This document shows, one piece after another, positions 21,327 to 32,686 of a DNA stretch of 64,000 bases. The notes below the pieces were generated by a model, which did no database searches, was not told the DNA's origin, and saw nothing but the letters and a program-made list of their open reading frames with translations. Made by a program: the position numbers and the translations under genes. Position 1 is the stretch's first letter, and each line of letters begins with the position of its first letter. Source of the DNA: Blepharisma stoltei (lineage: Eukaryota > Ciliophora > Heterotrichea > Heterotrichida > Blepharismidae); assembly GCA_914767885.1 (NCBI GenBank), contig CAJZBQ010000032.1:124001-188000 (forward strand), read 5' to 3'.

Positions 21327-22769
21327 TTATAATTCAATAATGTTTCTTTCTTCATCATGCCTTCTCAGCGGCTCAATGTCGACGAAAAGATCAGGCAGAC
21401 TTTGTATCACGGTGTGGTCATAAATAGAATCCAACGATTTAGTTGACTCATTTTTATTCATTTCTGTGTACTGAACTGAAGCCAGGTTTGATGAGGTAAG
21501 TCCTCGTGCAAGATGGCTTTCCTCCATTTTTTGCATATTTATAGCTCTAGGGATCATCACGTCTGAAGTCTTAATCCATGGATGTTGAAGGGCATCATGA
21601 GCTGTCGGCCTAGAATCAACATTTCTGTCTAGCAATTTTTGGATAAATTCTGAAGCTAAAGGAGTAAATCGATCCCAATAGCTGGCTTCAAAAGAAATTG
21701 TCCCATTTAAGGTAAGATCAATTAAAACCTGCTTTTCTTTGTGGTCAAATGGGAGTCTTCCCGTTAATAAAAGATAAGCAACGACTCCGATGCTCCAGAT
21801 GTCAGCTTTAAAATTGTAGCCTTCTTGGCTCAGTACTTCTGGAGCTACGTATCCTAAAGTTCCACAAGCCAATTTTTGAGAATCGCTAGGACCTGCAAGC
21901 TTTGATAATCCAAAATCAGCAAGTTTTATTTGTGGGATATCAGAAGTGTCTGCTAGCAAAATATTTTCAGGCTTAATGTCTCTATGAATGATTCCTACTT
22001 CATGCAAATAGCTGACCACTTCTAGCAGCTGCTTTATTATTTGACTTGCCCCATACTCAGAGAACACCTTTTTTTTTAAAATCCTATCAAATAGTTCTCC
22101 GCCCTCCACCATTTCCATAACAATCAATAAATGTTTTTTAGTGTCGAAAACTTCTTTTAATTGAATTACATTTGGATGGTCAATCAGCCTCATAATAGCG
22201 ATTTCAGTCCTCAAAAACTCTTTTTCTTGTTTGTTTAGCTTTATTTTATTAATTACCTTTACTGCCCATTTCATACTAGTAGCATGCTCGACCGCTTCAT
22301 AAACATCAGAAAATTTCCCATGGCCCAATCTTTCTTTAAGCTCATAAAATTCTTTAAATTTTCTGGTTTTTGCAGCCATTTCAAGCATTTTCACCCACTC
22401 ATCTCTTTCGTTTCTTAAGTCACAGTAGATAAGAACTTCTTGGTAAGCTGCGTTTTGGTGAGATAACGAAATTCCAAATTTATTGGAAACAAAATAATCT
22501 CCTATAATATCGACATAGCAGCCCTCCATAAAAACGACCCCTGAGGGCATTGCGTCTTCTTGATGATCAAAAAATACAAGTAAATTTTTCTTCAAAATCG
22601 CGTATTTTTTCTCTAATTCATCTTTTTCTTTATTTTTCTTGTAAACAGTCCCTGCCATGTCTACAGTATTCGCAACTGTACCTTTGCTAGGACTTGCTGG
22701 CTCGCTATGACTTAAATCGCTTTTAGGTTTTGGCCGATGGAATTTTTTTGAATTATCAATGTCCTTCAC
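21327..22769 (-). CDS. PH-domain CaM-kinase-like Ser/Thr kinase
   Basis: 480 residues. An N-terminal PH domain spans about residues 36-135 (GTVYKKNKEKDELEKKYAILKKNLLVFF ... ERDEWVKMLEMA). A complete kinase domain follows: LGHGKFSDVYEAV, WAVKVINK, IIHRDIKPENILL, LADFGLSKLAG, CGTLGYVAPEVL. The short C-terminus has no EF-hands. The kinase type is CAMK. The PH domain suggests recruitment to phosphoinositide membranes. Confidence 0.9.
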   Translation of the reverse strand: MKDIDNSKKFHRPKPKSDLSHSEPASPSKGTVANTVDMAGTVYKKNKEKDELEKKYAILKKNLLVFFDHQEDAMPSGVVFMEGCYVDIIGDYFVSNKFGISLSHQNAAYQEVLIYCDLRNERDEWVKMLEMAAKTRKFKEFYELKERLGHGKFSDVYEAVEHATSMKWAVKVINKIKLNKQEKEFLRTEIAIMRLIDHPNVIQLKEVFDTKKHLLIVMEMVEGGELFDRILKKKVFSEYGASQIIKQLLEVVSYLHEVGIIHRDIKPENILLADTSDIPQIKLADFGLSKLAGPSDSQKLACGTLGYVAPEVLSQEGYNFKADIWSIGVVAYLLLTGRLPFDHKEKQVLIDLTLNGTISFEASYWDRFTPLASEFIQKLLDRNVDSRPTAHDALQHPWIKTSDVMIPRAINMQKMEESHLARGLTSSNLASVQYTEMNKNESTKSLDSIYDHTVIQSLPDLFVDIEPLRRHDEERNIIEL

Positions 22770-22830
22770 CGATATATACTGGCTAATAATAAATAAAATT
22801 TTAAAAAAAACATTTAAAAAATCTTACTAT

Positions 22831-23753
22831 TTAGCGGAAAAAATATAAAGACCAAACATCTTCTTTAAAGACTGTAGAAAAAATTTGGAGGATGCTTGGG
22901 TGCTGATCAATAAAATTAGCAAATTCTTTAAAGGAAAGGACTCCTCTTTCACCTCCATATTGCTCCAAAACCTGGGATGCCAGCAGCTGTGCTTTAGAGC
23001 TGTGGCTTATTGTGGACTGGGTTTGAAGATTATATGAAGATCCACTTCTGGATTTATGAACACTTGTTTTTGATCGGTATTTTGGGGTTTTTACGCTTAT
23101 AACTAAATCTGATAGCGAGCCTTCTCCAACTGTATCAAGGGTTTGTGCATCAGCAACATTTTTTTCTGAAATTGTCTCTTTTAAAGAGTTGTGGATCTAA
23201 ATAAATCTCACCAATGATAATAATTCAGCTCTATCAATATACGCTCTTTCTAAATAAATATTTATTAATTATTTATGATTATTAACCTATTTTTCAATTT
23301 AATTATAATATAATTGTTATATAACCAGCCAAATTATTATTAATAATCATATCCGTCTTCTGATAAATCATAAAGGTCGAAAATCAATTTTAATTTTTCT
23401 TCCATCGTTCCTTTGCTAAATCGTGCAATTCCAATCATAAATTCTTCAAAACTTATAACTCCTGTCCCCGAAGTTTCAAAAATCTTGAACAACCTTTCAC
23501 TCAGCATGCCCTGAATATTTTTTACAGGCAGTGGAAAGAATTGGATAAACGTTTCTTTATCGATATTTTGGTGTGACTCAGTTCTACGCGTTAAATCGAT
23601 ATAGAGTTCTCTTAAAATGCTTATTTCTTCTCTGGTAACTAGATAGATGTTACATTTAGCCAGGATTGGAGCGATCTTCCCTGACAATTTAAACAAGTTG
23701 GCATTTAAATCACTCTTGGCACTTATTCTTCCCTTTGTGCAGCATAGACCCAT
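22831..23753 (-). CDS. Myristoylated EF-hand protein (NCS/calcineurin-B-like), one intron and one IES
   Basis: The start MGLCCTKGRIS fits N-myristoylation and palmitoylation. EF-hands: ERLFKIFETSGTGVISFEEFMIGIARFSKGTMEEKLKLIFDLYDLSEDGY, then a 110-bp TA-bounded IES inside the EF-hand loop. Its removal gives DLSEDGYIDRAELLSLV. A 15-nt intron (23197-23211) leads to IHNSLKETISEK and a long Ser/Thr-rich region. The end is VLSFKEFANFIDQHPSILQIF..YFFR. It is a likely Ca2+ sensor at membranes. Confidence 0.85.
23197..23211 (-). other. 15-nt intron in the EF-hand gene
   Basis: GTGAGATTTATTTAG on the minus strand. Removal joins LLSL to IHNSLKE. Confidence 0.85.
23241..23351. mobile_element. 110-bp IES inside an EF-hand loop
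   Basis: TA at 23240-23241 and 23350-23351. It is almost pure A/T. Its removal completes the calcium-binding loop DLSEDGYIDRAE and restores the frame to the downstream exon. No terminal inverted repeat is obvious. Confidence 0.85.
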
Positions 23754-24205
23754 TTAGTGTTATTTTTATTAAAATCAAATTTAGAAGAGAAATAATCAGG
23801 CATGATTTTACTATTAGAATGCTCGTTAGCAGGCTAAATTGTGGAGAAGAGCTGAGTTGTTAGATAAAGGGAAAATTATGTGGAGGATTGGAAACTGTTT
23901 TAAAATGTAAAAAGATCAATAAAATTATAATTTCAGGGAGTGGCTATGAAATGGGGAAATTTTTAATTTTAAAGAAGATAATTTAATAGAACTAAATGCT
24001 GGGATTTGTTCATGAATAAGACAATTTGTGTAAATGACCCTTTCCAGTAATTGTTGTCATAAGAAAAAAAAATTGCAGCCTTATGATTTTGAATTTTATA
24101 TGACAAATAAATATAAAAATTACAAAGCAGTAAAATATCATTGAGATATTAGCAAAAATAAATATTAAATATTTCCTACAGCAGCTATCTTAATATAAAT
24201 CAAAA
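23754..24205. other. Divergent intergenic region
   Basis: AT-rich spacer between divergent genes. No element recognised. Confidence 0.45.
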
Positions 24206-25491
24206 ATGGATCCTCCATATATTACGCCTTTTAAGTTAGATGCCAATCTCAGGGCTCACAAAGATCAAGCACCAATTTTCCATCAAGGTGAAGTCATTGA
24301 AAATGTCCAACGAGTATCCGAAATACGCTCTACTATAGACGACTCTGAACTCAGTAAAAATATCGATAAACTTATAAAAACCATAAGCGACTATATAAAC
24401 GAAGATTTCAACACAAAAGCTGGCACTAAAGACGAGCCTTTATTTTGCCTGCCTGATTTTTCAAGATCTATTCTTGAAAAATCCCAACTTGCCAGAGATT
24501 TAACGGATCTCTTAATCCAATGCCGAAATAATAGAGATTCAGCGATTCCTAGAGAAAGTTTTTATTCTGCACAAGAAAAACGAGTCTCCAAAAATGTTTC
24601 GCAAAGCAGGTCTTGAAAAGAGCTTCTATCAGCTTTATTTGACCCTCAAGCTGAAGGGATTTATTTATCCTCATCAGAAATAGCCGTACTGCTGTCAACA
24701 ATCTTGCATTATTGTGCTACGTCGGGAACTCAAGATATCAAGGATGTTCTTTATAGGAAGCAGATCGAATATATACTAATTTATATAAATATATTATTAG
24801 CTTCCTCACTTTAAATTGGAAATTATGTTCCTATTAAGGGAATTAATTTTTTTAAAAAAATTCTATGATTAATTGATTCAGTTTAAAAACTGTTTAAATA
24901 AAATTCAATTTTTTCTATTAAATTACGTCAAAATCAGTTTAGAATATATTTAATATTTTTCACCTATAAAATTTTATATATAAAAAAAAATTATTTCGAG
25001 TCTTGATGTACCAAAAATTCGAAGTTTTACCGATATTCTGTTCTAACTTAAAAGGGGGGGAGTAAGCATCTTTATATATAATAATGTATTTCTTTTAAAA
25101 AAGGCATATCAATACAGCACAAAAAATCAGCAAAGTAAAAACTTTATTAAGAAAAGGAGAAGATGAAAGAGAATTTCTATTTGAGTCCAATGCAAAGCTA
25201 GCAGAAACTATTAAAACATTAAAGAAACAAGAGGCTTTATTAGAAAGACAAGTAGAAGACAGCATGGTTGAAAATTATTCTAACGAAGAACACTTTAATC
25301 AATTAAGCCAAGAACTAAAAGAAGCCAAAGATACGCTAAAAGAGCTTTTAAGAGGCAACAGAACTTCAAGTGTTGTTTTGCCTGAATCCTTACATAATCG
25401 AAGCAGCGGCTCAAACATAAAAACTAGGAGATTTGACATTGACTCGGAAGAAAGAGATTCATCGAATCCTTTTGAAGAAGAAACCTTGTAA
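24206..25491 (+). CDS. Coiled-coil protein, unknown, with one IES
   Basis: The first part is MDPPYITPFKLDANLRAHKDQ... with TGA as Trp at SRSWKELLSALF, running to YRKQIEYI. Removing 335 bp at TA (24772/25107) joins it in frame to NTAQKISKVKTLLRKGEDERE and a coiled coil ending FEEETL. The coil region after the joint is Lys/Glu-rich (about 90 residues). No domain recognised. The IES junction is the most plausible of several TA choices. Confidence 0.65.
24773..25107 (+). mobile_element. MITE-containing IES (335 bp), type-3-like
   Basis: Contains CCTCACTTTAAATTGGAA near its left side and AACTTAAAAGGGGGGGAGTAAG near its right, like a decayed type-3 element (compare 60801-61232). Frame restoration favours TA at 24772-24773 and 25107-25108, a little outside the recognisable MITE ends. 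Confidence 0.55.
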
Positions 25492-25757
25492 TTTATAATA
25501 TGACTTAGAAATTAATTAATAAATGATTTCAATATCATTTATCTAGTTCTATGAAAATTTTACACTGCCTTTCATTGCTTTTTTTTAAGCAGCCAGTGAA
25601 TCTTTTTATTTGTTTATAATTTTAAGATCATAACTGAGCTTGCTATATCTGAGATCTGAGTGCATGCTTTCGCAGATTTGGTCAAAATCGGAATTGCACG
25701 TTTACTGAACTATTTTTTGAGCGGGGTATAATATCCTTAAAATAAATTATGGCACTT

Positions 25758-27575
25758 TTAATCATGCACTTCTAATAGCGGGCTATTTTCAAGTCTACTT
25801 GATTCTAAAATTTCTCTGCTTCTTAATCCTTCAGCTCCATTCGAAATTGCTATATTGTCTGCATTTACAGCAAAATCGGCTGCTTTTATAGCTTCTTTAT
25901 TTAATAAAGAGCTTTGAGAATGTCTTCTTCACTAAGAATTAAGCAAAAATTGATAAAAACAAATTGACTTTGATGTCGTTTATAAATTGAATTAACTATG
26001 CATCGATTTAAATAGTCCTAAAAAAGAATAAATAGAATTAATATGAATAAATATTAGCAAAATTAATCTTAATTTTTTATCTTTATAAGTCAGTTAATTT
26101 ATAGATTTCCGAGGAGAAGCTTCTAATCTGAAACTTTCCCCAATGTTTTTTGCTCTGTGTCGCATAATTTTAGGTGGGATCGGAGTTTTCGATTCTTCAA
26201 TTTCTTGGTCTAAATAAAGGTCTCTGCTTTCAATTATATCTTTAATTCCTTTCATCCTCGGCTCAGGAGTTTTGCTCTTATAGCCTTTCATCTTTGGCAC
26301 CAATTTATCCAAAGGAAATGAATGATTTTCTTCTGAGCCTAAAAATACATACAAATATGAAAGAAATTCGTCAATTTGTCCAATAAAAGGAATGATATTT
26401 CGTTCGTTAATCGCTGTTTCGTCTTCTATTTTTATTCGCTTTGAATGTCTCAAATCTACTGGTGTGCCTTGGCACGAGTGAATTATGCTCTAATTAAAAA
26501 ATACTTTTAAAAATGGGATAATGGACTGTAGAGTTTTTTTATATTTTTCGACTTCTGCCATTTTTGCTTCTTTTCTCTCTTGAAACTTCTCATGTTTTTT
26601 AATTAAATTCTCCAAAAGTTCAGCTGTTTTGACTTGTTTGTTTTCTTTAGAAGTTTCGTATTTTCTTATTGCTTCAGTTGTCCTGATTGCGTTTTCTTCA
26701 AGAGTGTCGATTTCTGCTCACATTTCGTTGATGTAGGCGTGGACTTGGTATTGCTGGTCCTCTGACTTGATAAATGCGGTGGCAACTTCATCAGTGCTCC
26801 CCATTCCTGTGATTTGAACCATTTGGTCAAAAATATATTCTAGTTTTGACATTCTTTTTACATATGAGTCTAAAAATTTTTTGCGTTCTCGAATCTTTTC
26901 ATTTCAGCCGCCTAGAAGTGCTTTCAGAAGTTTACTATGGTCAAATGCTTCACCAGGCTTTGAAATCCTACTGAACATTCCATCATCCATTTGTTTCCTG
27001 ACGGAATTTCTTTTTTCTAAGTCACCCAAAATAACAGTGTTCAGCTCACTGAGCCTTTTTCCATAGCTTTGATGGCTTACCACACTTTTACTTCTTATTT
27101 TTTCTAATTGCTTTTTAAATCTATTTTCATCTTCATAATTTCTTGTAAATTCATGATGTTTAAAAGTCACTAAGCTTTCATGATCAAATATCCCTTTGGA
27201 TAAGTTTTGAATTGTTCGCTTATAATGTTGTGCATCCCTTCTAATATTATTTACCTCAGCCCTTGAAATCCGATTCTGTGAGCAGGTTTCATTCAATTGC
27301 GTCATTTCTAGCTCCAGCTTTCGTTCTAAGACTGCAATTTTTTGTTTGAGTTTCGATTCAGTTTTATTTATAGACATCTCATTATTCATAGAAATTTTGA
27401 AATTCAACTTTTCCTTTTCTAAATATTCGATTTGTTCGTCATATTGCATAGACTCTTGCTTTTCTATTTCGAGCTTTTCAATGATTTTTTCAAGTTCGTT
27501 TTGGAGCCTTTCGTTTTCGTGAATTGATGTGATTGATCGGTCTACTGAAAGAAAACTTCGGCTTAATCTGCTCAT
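25758..27575 (-). CDS. Outer dynein arm docking complex subunit (ODA1/CCDC114/CCDC63-like)
   Basis: Long coiled coil from MSRLSRSFLSVDRS. TGA is read as Trp at ALLGGWNEKIRE and INEMWAEID. The segment ATAFIKSEDQQYQVHAYINEMWAEIDTLEENA resembles the conserved FI-x-x-E-x-x-NF...YINE-x-x-x-EIE block of ODA docking coiled coils. A 15-nt intron (26490-26504) and a 198-bp IES with TAAAT repeats restore a frame ending ESSRLENSPLLEVHD. Such proteins tether outer dynein arms to axonemal doublets. Confidence 0.75.
25900..26101. mobile_element. 198-bp IES in the docking-complex gene
   Basis: ATTTA (TAAAT on the coding strand) at 25899-25903 and 26097-26101. Excision joins SPRKSIN to KEAIKAADFAVN in frame. 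AT-rich, no clear TIR. Confidence 0.78.
26490..26504 (-). other. 15-nt intron in the docking-complex gene
   Basis: GTATTTTTTAATTAG on the minus strand. Removal joins IIPFLK to SIIHSCQGT. Confidence 0.85.
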
Positions 27576-27675
27576 ATTTAAATATTTAATTTAAGAGTTT
27601 TTATGTGTGGGATTTCTTAGAGGCATAAAGAATTGATAGAAGATAATTTAATTATAGATTTATTTTGCTATTAGA

Positions 27676-28737
27676 TTAATTTTCATTTAATTTTTTGAGA
27701 GGCGGTTTTTCGATCATTTCTACGCTTAATACTGAAGGTGCAATTGTAATTAGCTGTGAAATTTGCTGTTCAAGCTCTCTTTGGTCCAAAAATTCAGGTC
27801 TCCTTCTTCCTCCATGAGTACTGTAATGAAAACTCAAAACCTTGTCTCTTCAATCTTCAGGTATTGCATCAATTCCGTGATAAGCTCCAACCATCCCTCC
27901 TACTATGCATGCATTTGTGTCAGTATCCCCTCCTATCATCAGCACATTCCTTATTGCTGTCTCATAATCAGCTCCACTTCTAAGAGCTCTGAAAGCATGG
28001 TCAAATGCTATCTTCACGTATCCGATAGATGGAGCCCCAGGCATAGGATGGTTATTTTCAATATCATGAAACCAGTTATTTACTTCGTCGCAGAATCTAT
28101 TCTGTCCCATATTTTTCGCTGCTTCATATGCTCCTTGGTTATCACCTGGATTATTAATCAAATGAGCTATAGCCTTTATATAGCAAGCTTCCATTTGCTG
28201 TGCAATTATATTTGAGTGGGTCATTGAGACTTCTAGCTCTGTTGCTCTAATTAAATCGTCATCTGATAGCCGATGGCATCATACAGCTAATGGAGTACAT
28301 CTCATGAGGCTCCCATTGCTCAAAGAGTGCTTGTTATAATGAGCTGCACAATTAATTGGCATATATGCATAGGCAATTTTAGATCTTCTTAAAGGCTCAA
28401 AAGCAGTTCCTGTAGTATTCCCGACATCAAATGGATCATTTTTTATTCATAGTTGATAGTAGTGAGCGATTTTGTCTAGGTTTAAAGCTCCTTGGCCATC
28501 TATAAGACCTTTCATTAAGCAAATTGCAAGCTCTGAATCATCAGTCACTTGGCCAGGACCAGTTCCATGTGTGCCTTGTGATCCTCCTAGCATTCTCAAG
28601 GCCAAGGTTAGCTCTTCTGGAGAAATTTCATTTTTGAACTCTAAAAAGGATCCAAGTGCATCTCCTACAAATGCCCCAATTATTGATCCGAGAATTCTTT
28701 TTCTACTTATTTCTGAAATAACATGTTCCGGGTTCAT
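27676..28737 (-). CDS. ADP-ribosylglycohydrolase (DraG/ARH family)
   Basis: 353 residues. Motifs: LGSIIGAFVGDALGSFLEF, GQVTDDSELAICLM (metal-binding TDDSE), SNGSLMRCTPLAVW and VLMIGGDTDTNACIVGGMVGA (second metal site). TGA reads as Trp at YYQLWIKND, AVWCHRL and PEDWRDKV. The family hydrolyses ADP-ribose from modified proteins or related substrates using two metal ions. The key acidic residues are present. Confidence 0.92.
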
Positions 28738-29066
28738 TTTTAATAAACAGATTCATTCAGACAAAATATAATAACTATTGATATCAGCTATATTAATTTT
28801 TTATAAAGAATGCCTTTAGTATTACAATTAATTATTATTTAATTCGAAGTGGAGCCTTTTAGTAGTTATTTTCTATTATCCAAAATAAAAGAAAATAAAT
28901 TGTTATAGAGTTTTGTTTCATTTCAAAATAACCTTAAAGTAGAAAGCAACTTTACTCTTATCAAAAAAAACTTATTGTTACCAAAATTTAGCCGGCTTAA
29001 TCCTTACTAAATCGCAACCATTATAATTCTTCCTCCTTCCAACATCATCTGTCAAAATTGTAAAAA
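28738..29066. other. Divergent intergenic region
   Basis: AT-rich spacer between the divergent ARH and RBR genes. No element recognised. Confidence 0.45.
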
Positions 29067-30326
29067 ATGTCTGCAAACAATACACTCCTAATCTGCACAA
29101 CTTTTCTAACAGAAGTTCTCAACAAAAAATCTGGAATCATAAATTCTGTCCATATCCCTCAATTTATTGACAAACTTTATCAAATCCTCACCCTTACTGA
29201 AACTCAGCTAAAAGTCATAGTTAAACCATTCGGCAAAAATTGTTTACATTGCGGAAGCTATATCCCTAGTTTTAACTTATCTTCTGCTATCGGCCTATGA
29301 TGCAAACCAGCAGATCATTTCTTTTGCTCAACTGCCTGCTTAAAAAGGCACGCATTAATGTCTACTAATAGCACCCTGCTTGATCTTGACTACGTAAGAT
29401 GCCCAATCTGCAGAAGTTCAATATCAGTTGAACAAATAAACGAAGCCTTTGAAGGAAAAATTGAAGAAATCCAAAGAGACGCATGTGATCGTGCTTTAAA
29501 CATGCTATTAGACGATGAAAGCAAAGAGCAGCTTCTCCCGAAGTTTACATGTCTGATTTGTTATACAGAGCTTAAAGTAGACCAAGGAATCACATTGGAA
29601 TGCGACCACAGATTTTGCGTGAACTGCATAAGGCAGCAAGTCGAAATGTTAATAGAGTCAGCACAGGTAAGTGACGAAAAATTAAAATGTCCTAATTGTC
29701 CTCAAGCTTTATCGGTATATGAAATCGAAGATATTGTAGGTCCTGAATTGTTTGCAAAATATGAAAAATTCAGACTCAGAGGGCTGAAGCTGGAGCCAGG
29801 TGATGAAAATTCTTATATTTTTCATTGTAGAGGGGCTGATTGTGAGTATATTTGTATTATTGAAAAGGGGGTTAATGAGTTTGAATGTCCGAAGTGCAAT
29901 TTTAAATGCTGCCCAATGTGTAAAGAAGACATTCATAAAGGCAGCACTTGTGAGCAGTACGCGAAGTGGAAAGAAGAAAATGCGAAAGGAGATAAAGAGT
30001 TTGAACAAATGCTAAGGGATGAAGGGCTGCTAAAGTGTCCTGAATGTGGAGCGGCAGTTCAAAGGATTTCAGGATGCCAGTATATGGTGTGCAGTTCAAG
30101 CCAATGCCAAGGGAGAACTTTCTTTTGTTATGATTGTGGGATAAAACTAGAACAAGACCATGGAGCTCATGACTGTAAACCTAGAAATCACAATCCAGCA
30201 CCAGCTGTACCTCATGCAATTCCTGTAAGGCCCTTACCTTTTGGTATTCTTCCAGGTAGAAGAAGAGGAGGCAGAAATCCGAAAAATCCGAAAAGGCCTG
30301 TGAGGCATATGAGGCAACTATCATAG
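29067..30326 (+). CDS. RBR-type E3 ubiquitin ligase
   Basis: 419 residues. TGA is Trp at IGLWCKPAD. An N-terminal Cys-rich part (CLHCGSYIP...CSTACLKRH, CPICRSSIS) precedes RING1 (CLICYTELKVDQGITLECDHRFCVNCI...CPNC). Then come an IBR (FHCRGADCEYIC..CPKCNFKCCPMCKEDIH) and RING2 (CPECGAAVQRISGCQYMVCSS..CFYC-type end). The SGCQYMVC context holds the Cys expected to carry ubiquitin. The tail is Arg/Gly/Pro-rich. Confidence 0.9.
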
Positions 30327-30526
30327 TAAAATTCAACTAAGCATTTATGAGTCTTGATGCTCTTATAATTAATGGTTTTAATATATAAAATATCTTGTCT
30401 CACCATTTGTCTCAGATATTTTCCTAAATCTAAACTTACTCTCAGTTATCTGAGAAGCGCCAATATCAATCTTAATTGATAAAAACCAAATTCTTTCAGA
30501 TTATTAATAATATTTCTTAATCAATA

Positions 30527-30991
30527 TTAAGGGGTGAAAATATAATAAGCCAAAACGCCCAAGCCATTTCCACAAGCTTCATACTCCCATCTCTGGCATG
30601 CATCTTTCATGATATACCACTCTTTATAGATTAAAATCGAATTCCACCATATCCTTGGAACCAGTTTCACAAAGCCAGCAGCTGAAAATGTTTCGCTGAC
30701 TCCTGAGAAAAAGTCATCAAGATCGCATCCAGTATAAAATGCTTTTATTTGTGAATCGAGGATCGCTATTTGTTTTTCGACTATCGCGTCATTGTTAAGA
30801 GGAGCAAACATAGCAATTGCTATTAAGGCATCGTTGATTGCTATTTGGGTAGTGGTATTTAGACAAAGGCGAGTTGGAAACACATAGTCTGCACCTTCAT
30901 AGCCTGTTAATAAGCCTGAAATAAAGCTCCTTGTATTTTCATAAAGAACGTTTGCGGAGGCGATTTGGAAGAGGAGAAGTAATAAAGCCAT
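30527..30991 (-). CDS. Small secreted or vacuolar protein, unknown
   Basis: 154 residues with a signal peptide (MALLLLLFQIASANV). About five Cys are spread over the mature part (RLCLNTTT, TGCDLDD, KDACQRWEYEACGNG). The C-terminus is aromatic (WEYEACGNGLGVLAYYIFTP). No family recognised. Confidence 0.65.
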   Translation of the reverse strand: MALLLLLFQIASANVLYENTRSFISGLLTGYEGADYVFPTRLCLNTTTQIAINDALIAIAMFAPLNNDAIVEKQIAILDSQIKAFYTGCDLDDFFSGVSETFSAAGFVKLVPRIWWNSILIYKEWYIMKDACQRWEYEACGNGLGVLAYYIFTP

Positions 30992-31229
30992 ATATAAATT
31001 TAATTAAATAGAAATGCAAACTTTTTAAAGTTTAAGCTATTAACTATAAACGAAAAGAGCTATTTATAATGATAAAATTTAATGAGATTAAATTATTTTT
31101 GCATAAATACACATATTTTTCTTATGATATATCAGGTCATTTTTGTAAATTATTTCGAAGGTATTTTTTCTTATTAATATTTAAATTAATAAATATCTAC
31201 ACAGTAGAAAGAACTGCTATCATTTCATC

Positions 31230-31772
31230 TTACATAAGGCTACAGCAGCATTTTATTTTTTGATTAGATTTGGATTCGTATTCTATACTGCAGCAATTTT
31301 CTCGATCTATAATTCTTGCTGGCTTAGCCCCTTTAATATTCCAGGGCTCAGAAACCCTTGGTGGGATCTTAAAGTCACCATTTTCGTTTTCATCGAAATT
31401 TTCAGATTCAAATTCAAATTTTAATTTTCTGAATTTATCTTGTAATCTTAATCCAATATTAGCACTCAAATAATACTCAGACGATAAAGGACCGACAGAT
31501 TGTTTTTTAAGCGGAGTTGATGAATAAATTAAATCAGGCGACTGAAAAGATAAAATCGTTGTACTAGCATCATAATCAGAATTTAAATTTTCAAAATTTA
31601 CTTCTGGAGACTGAAATGAGTTGCACGTATGCAAGACTGGAGAAATAGGAATGCCATCCTTTGAAAAAGCTTCTTCTAATTCTTTGTTATTTGTTGTGTT
31701 TCTAGAGGATTTTGTCTGGCTTGAATTAGATTTTTCAAAAGAGTCAAAACCAGAAACCAGTTTATCTTTCAT
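31230..31772 (-). CDS. Low-complexity protein with C-terminal CaaX box
   Basis: 180 residues, Ser/Asn/Glu-rich and probably disordered, with a short core NIGLRLQDKFRKLKFEFESE. The end is KIKCCCSLM: CSLM fits a farnesylation CaaX box (Met at X), with two adjacent Cys suited to palmitoylation. Likely membrane-attached. It is the first of four neighbouring genes with lipidation signals. Confidence 0.65.
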   Translation of the reverse strand: MKDKLVSGFDSFEKSNSSQTKSSRNTTNNKELEEAFSKDGIPISPVLHTCNSFQSPEVNFENLNSDYDASTTILSFQSPDLIYSSTPLKKQSVGPLSSEYYLSANIGLRLQDKFRKLKFEFESENFDENENGDFKIPPRVSEPWNIKGAKPARIIDRENCCSIEYESKSNQKIKCCCSLM

Positions 31773-31895
31773 ATTTATTTTTGAATTATAAATTGCTAAA
31801 CTATTTATTATCAGTTAGCAGTGTATGAAATAGCCATTTTAAAATTTTCTATAGCATAATTTTTATGCTGATAGGTCTATGAATTATTTATTAAA

Positions 31896-32069
31896 ATGGG
31901 CGTAATTTGCTGCTGCTATCGTGAAAATAAAAAATTTAAGTTTCCTGAAGAAAATCAAATTATGATAGAGCAAACAGACGTAAAAGAATCAGGATTGGGC
32001 ACTCCTCAATACTCTACAAGAACTTCTCCGTTTACAAGTCTGAATGAAGAAATTTTTGAAGATTATTAA
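31896..32069 (+). CDS. 57-residue doubly acylated small protein
   Basis: ATG 31896 to TAA 32069. MGVICCCYRENKKF has Gly-2 for myristoylation and three Cys for palmitoylation. The rest is acidic and Ser/Thr-rich (GLGTPQYSTRTSPFTSLNEEIFEDY). The frame is short, but its organised N-terminus argues that it is real. Unknown function. Confidence 0.55.
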   Translation: MGVICCCYRENKKFKFPEENQIMIEQTDVKESGLGTPQYSTRTSPFTSLNEEIFEDY

Positions 32070-32278
32070 ATCAAAAAGGCTGATTTTTTCTTGTTTCTTT
32101 ATTAATTATGTAATTATGGATTTTTCAGAAAATTTTATTACCATATCAGACTAATAAATCTTAGGTTCAAAGTGTATCTTTGACCCTGAATTTCCAAGCC
32201 GATTCTTCACTTTAGCCTAATAATTTAATTAAGGCTGTTTAGGCATTCTATAAGTTTATTTAGTATAGACAAATTGAA

Positions 32279-32596
32279 ATGAAAACTGAGAAGAATTTAA
32301 ATCAAAGAAAAAGGCTTGCGTATGCTTTAATAAGAGAAGAAAAACCTTCGGGTAATTTAAAACATTATTTTCTGCACTTATTTCCGTTATCTAGTATAAG
32401 TAACCCTCATATTGGTATGTTTTATTGTCATATTGGATTTTTTTTACGACTTAGAAAGACAGAATTCTCATTTGATTCTCTTTCTTCACGTTTAAGACCA
32501 CAAATCAAATATTCTTGATTGAATCTCCTCACAAAAAATCATAATTTATCAGTCAATTTTTTTAACAACAATAACTCAACAGCAGTTAAATACTAA
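32279..32596 (+). CDS. Possible small gene, perhaps with a 99-bp IES
   Basis: 105 codons with TGA as Trp (KYSWLNLL). The middle part is hydrophobic and AT-driven. Removing 99 bp at matched-phase TA (32353/32452) would join EEKPSG to RKTEFSFDSLSSRLRPQ. No family recognised and coding status is uncertain. Confidence 0.3.
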
Positions 32597-32686
32597 TAGT
32601 CGAAATTGCAAAGACAAGAAAGTTTCAACTTATATTCCTGCCGGGTTTAAAGATCTTTATCAATTTTCTATCAAAATATTATTTAT

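Noticed and set aside
27756-28215. Plus-strand frames of 75 and 150 codons
   Set aside because: They are antisense to the well-supported ADP-ribosylglycohydrolase gene.
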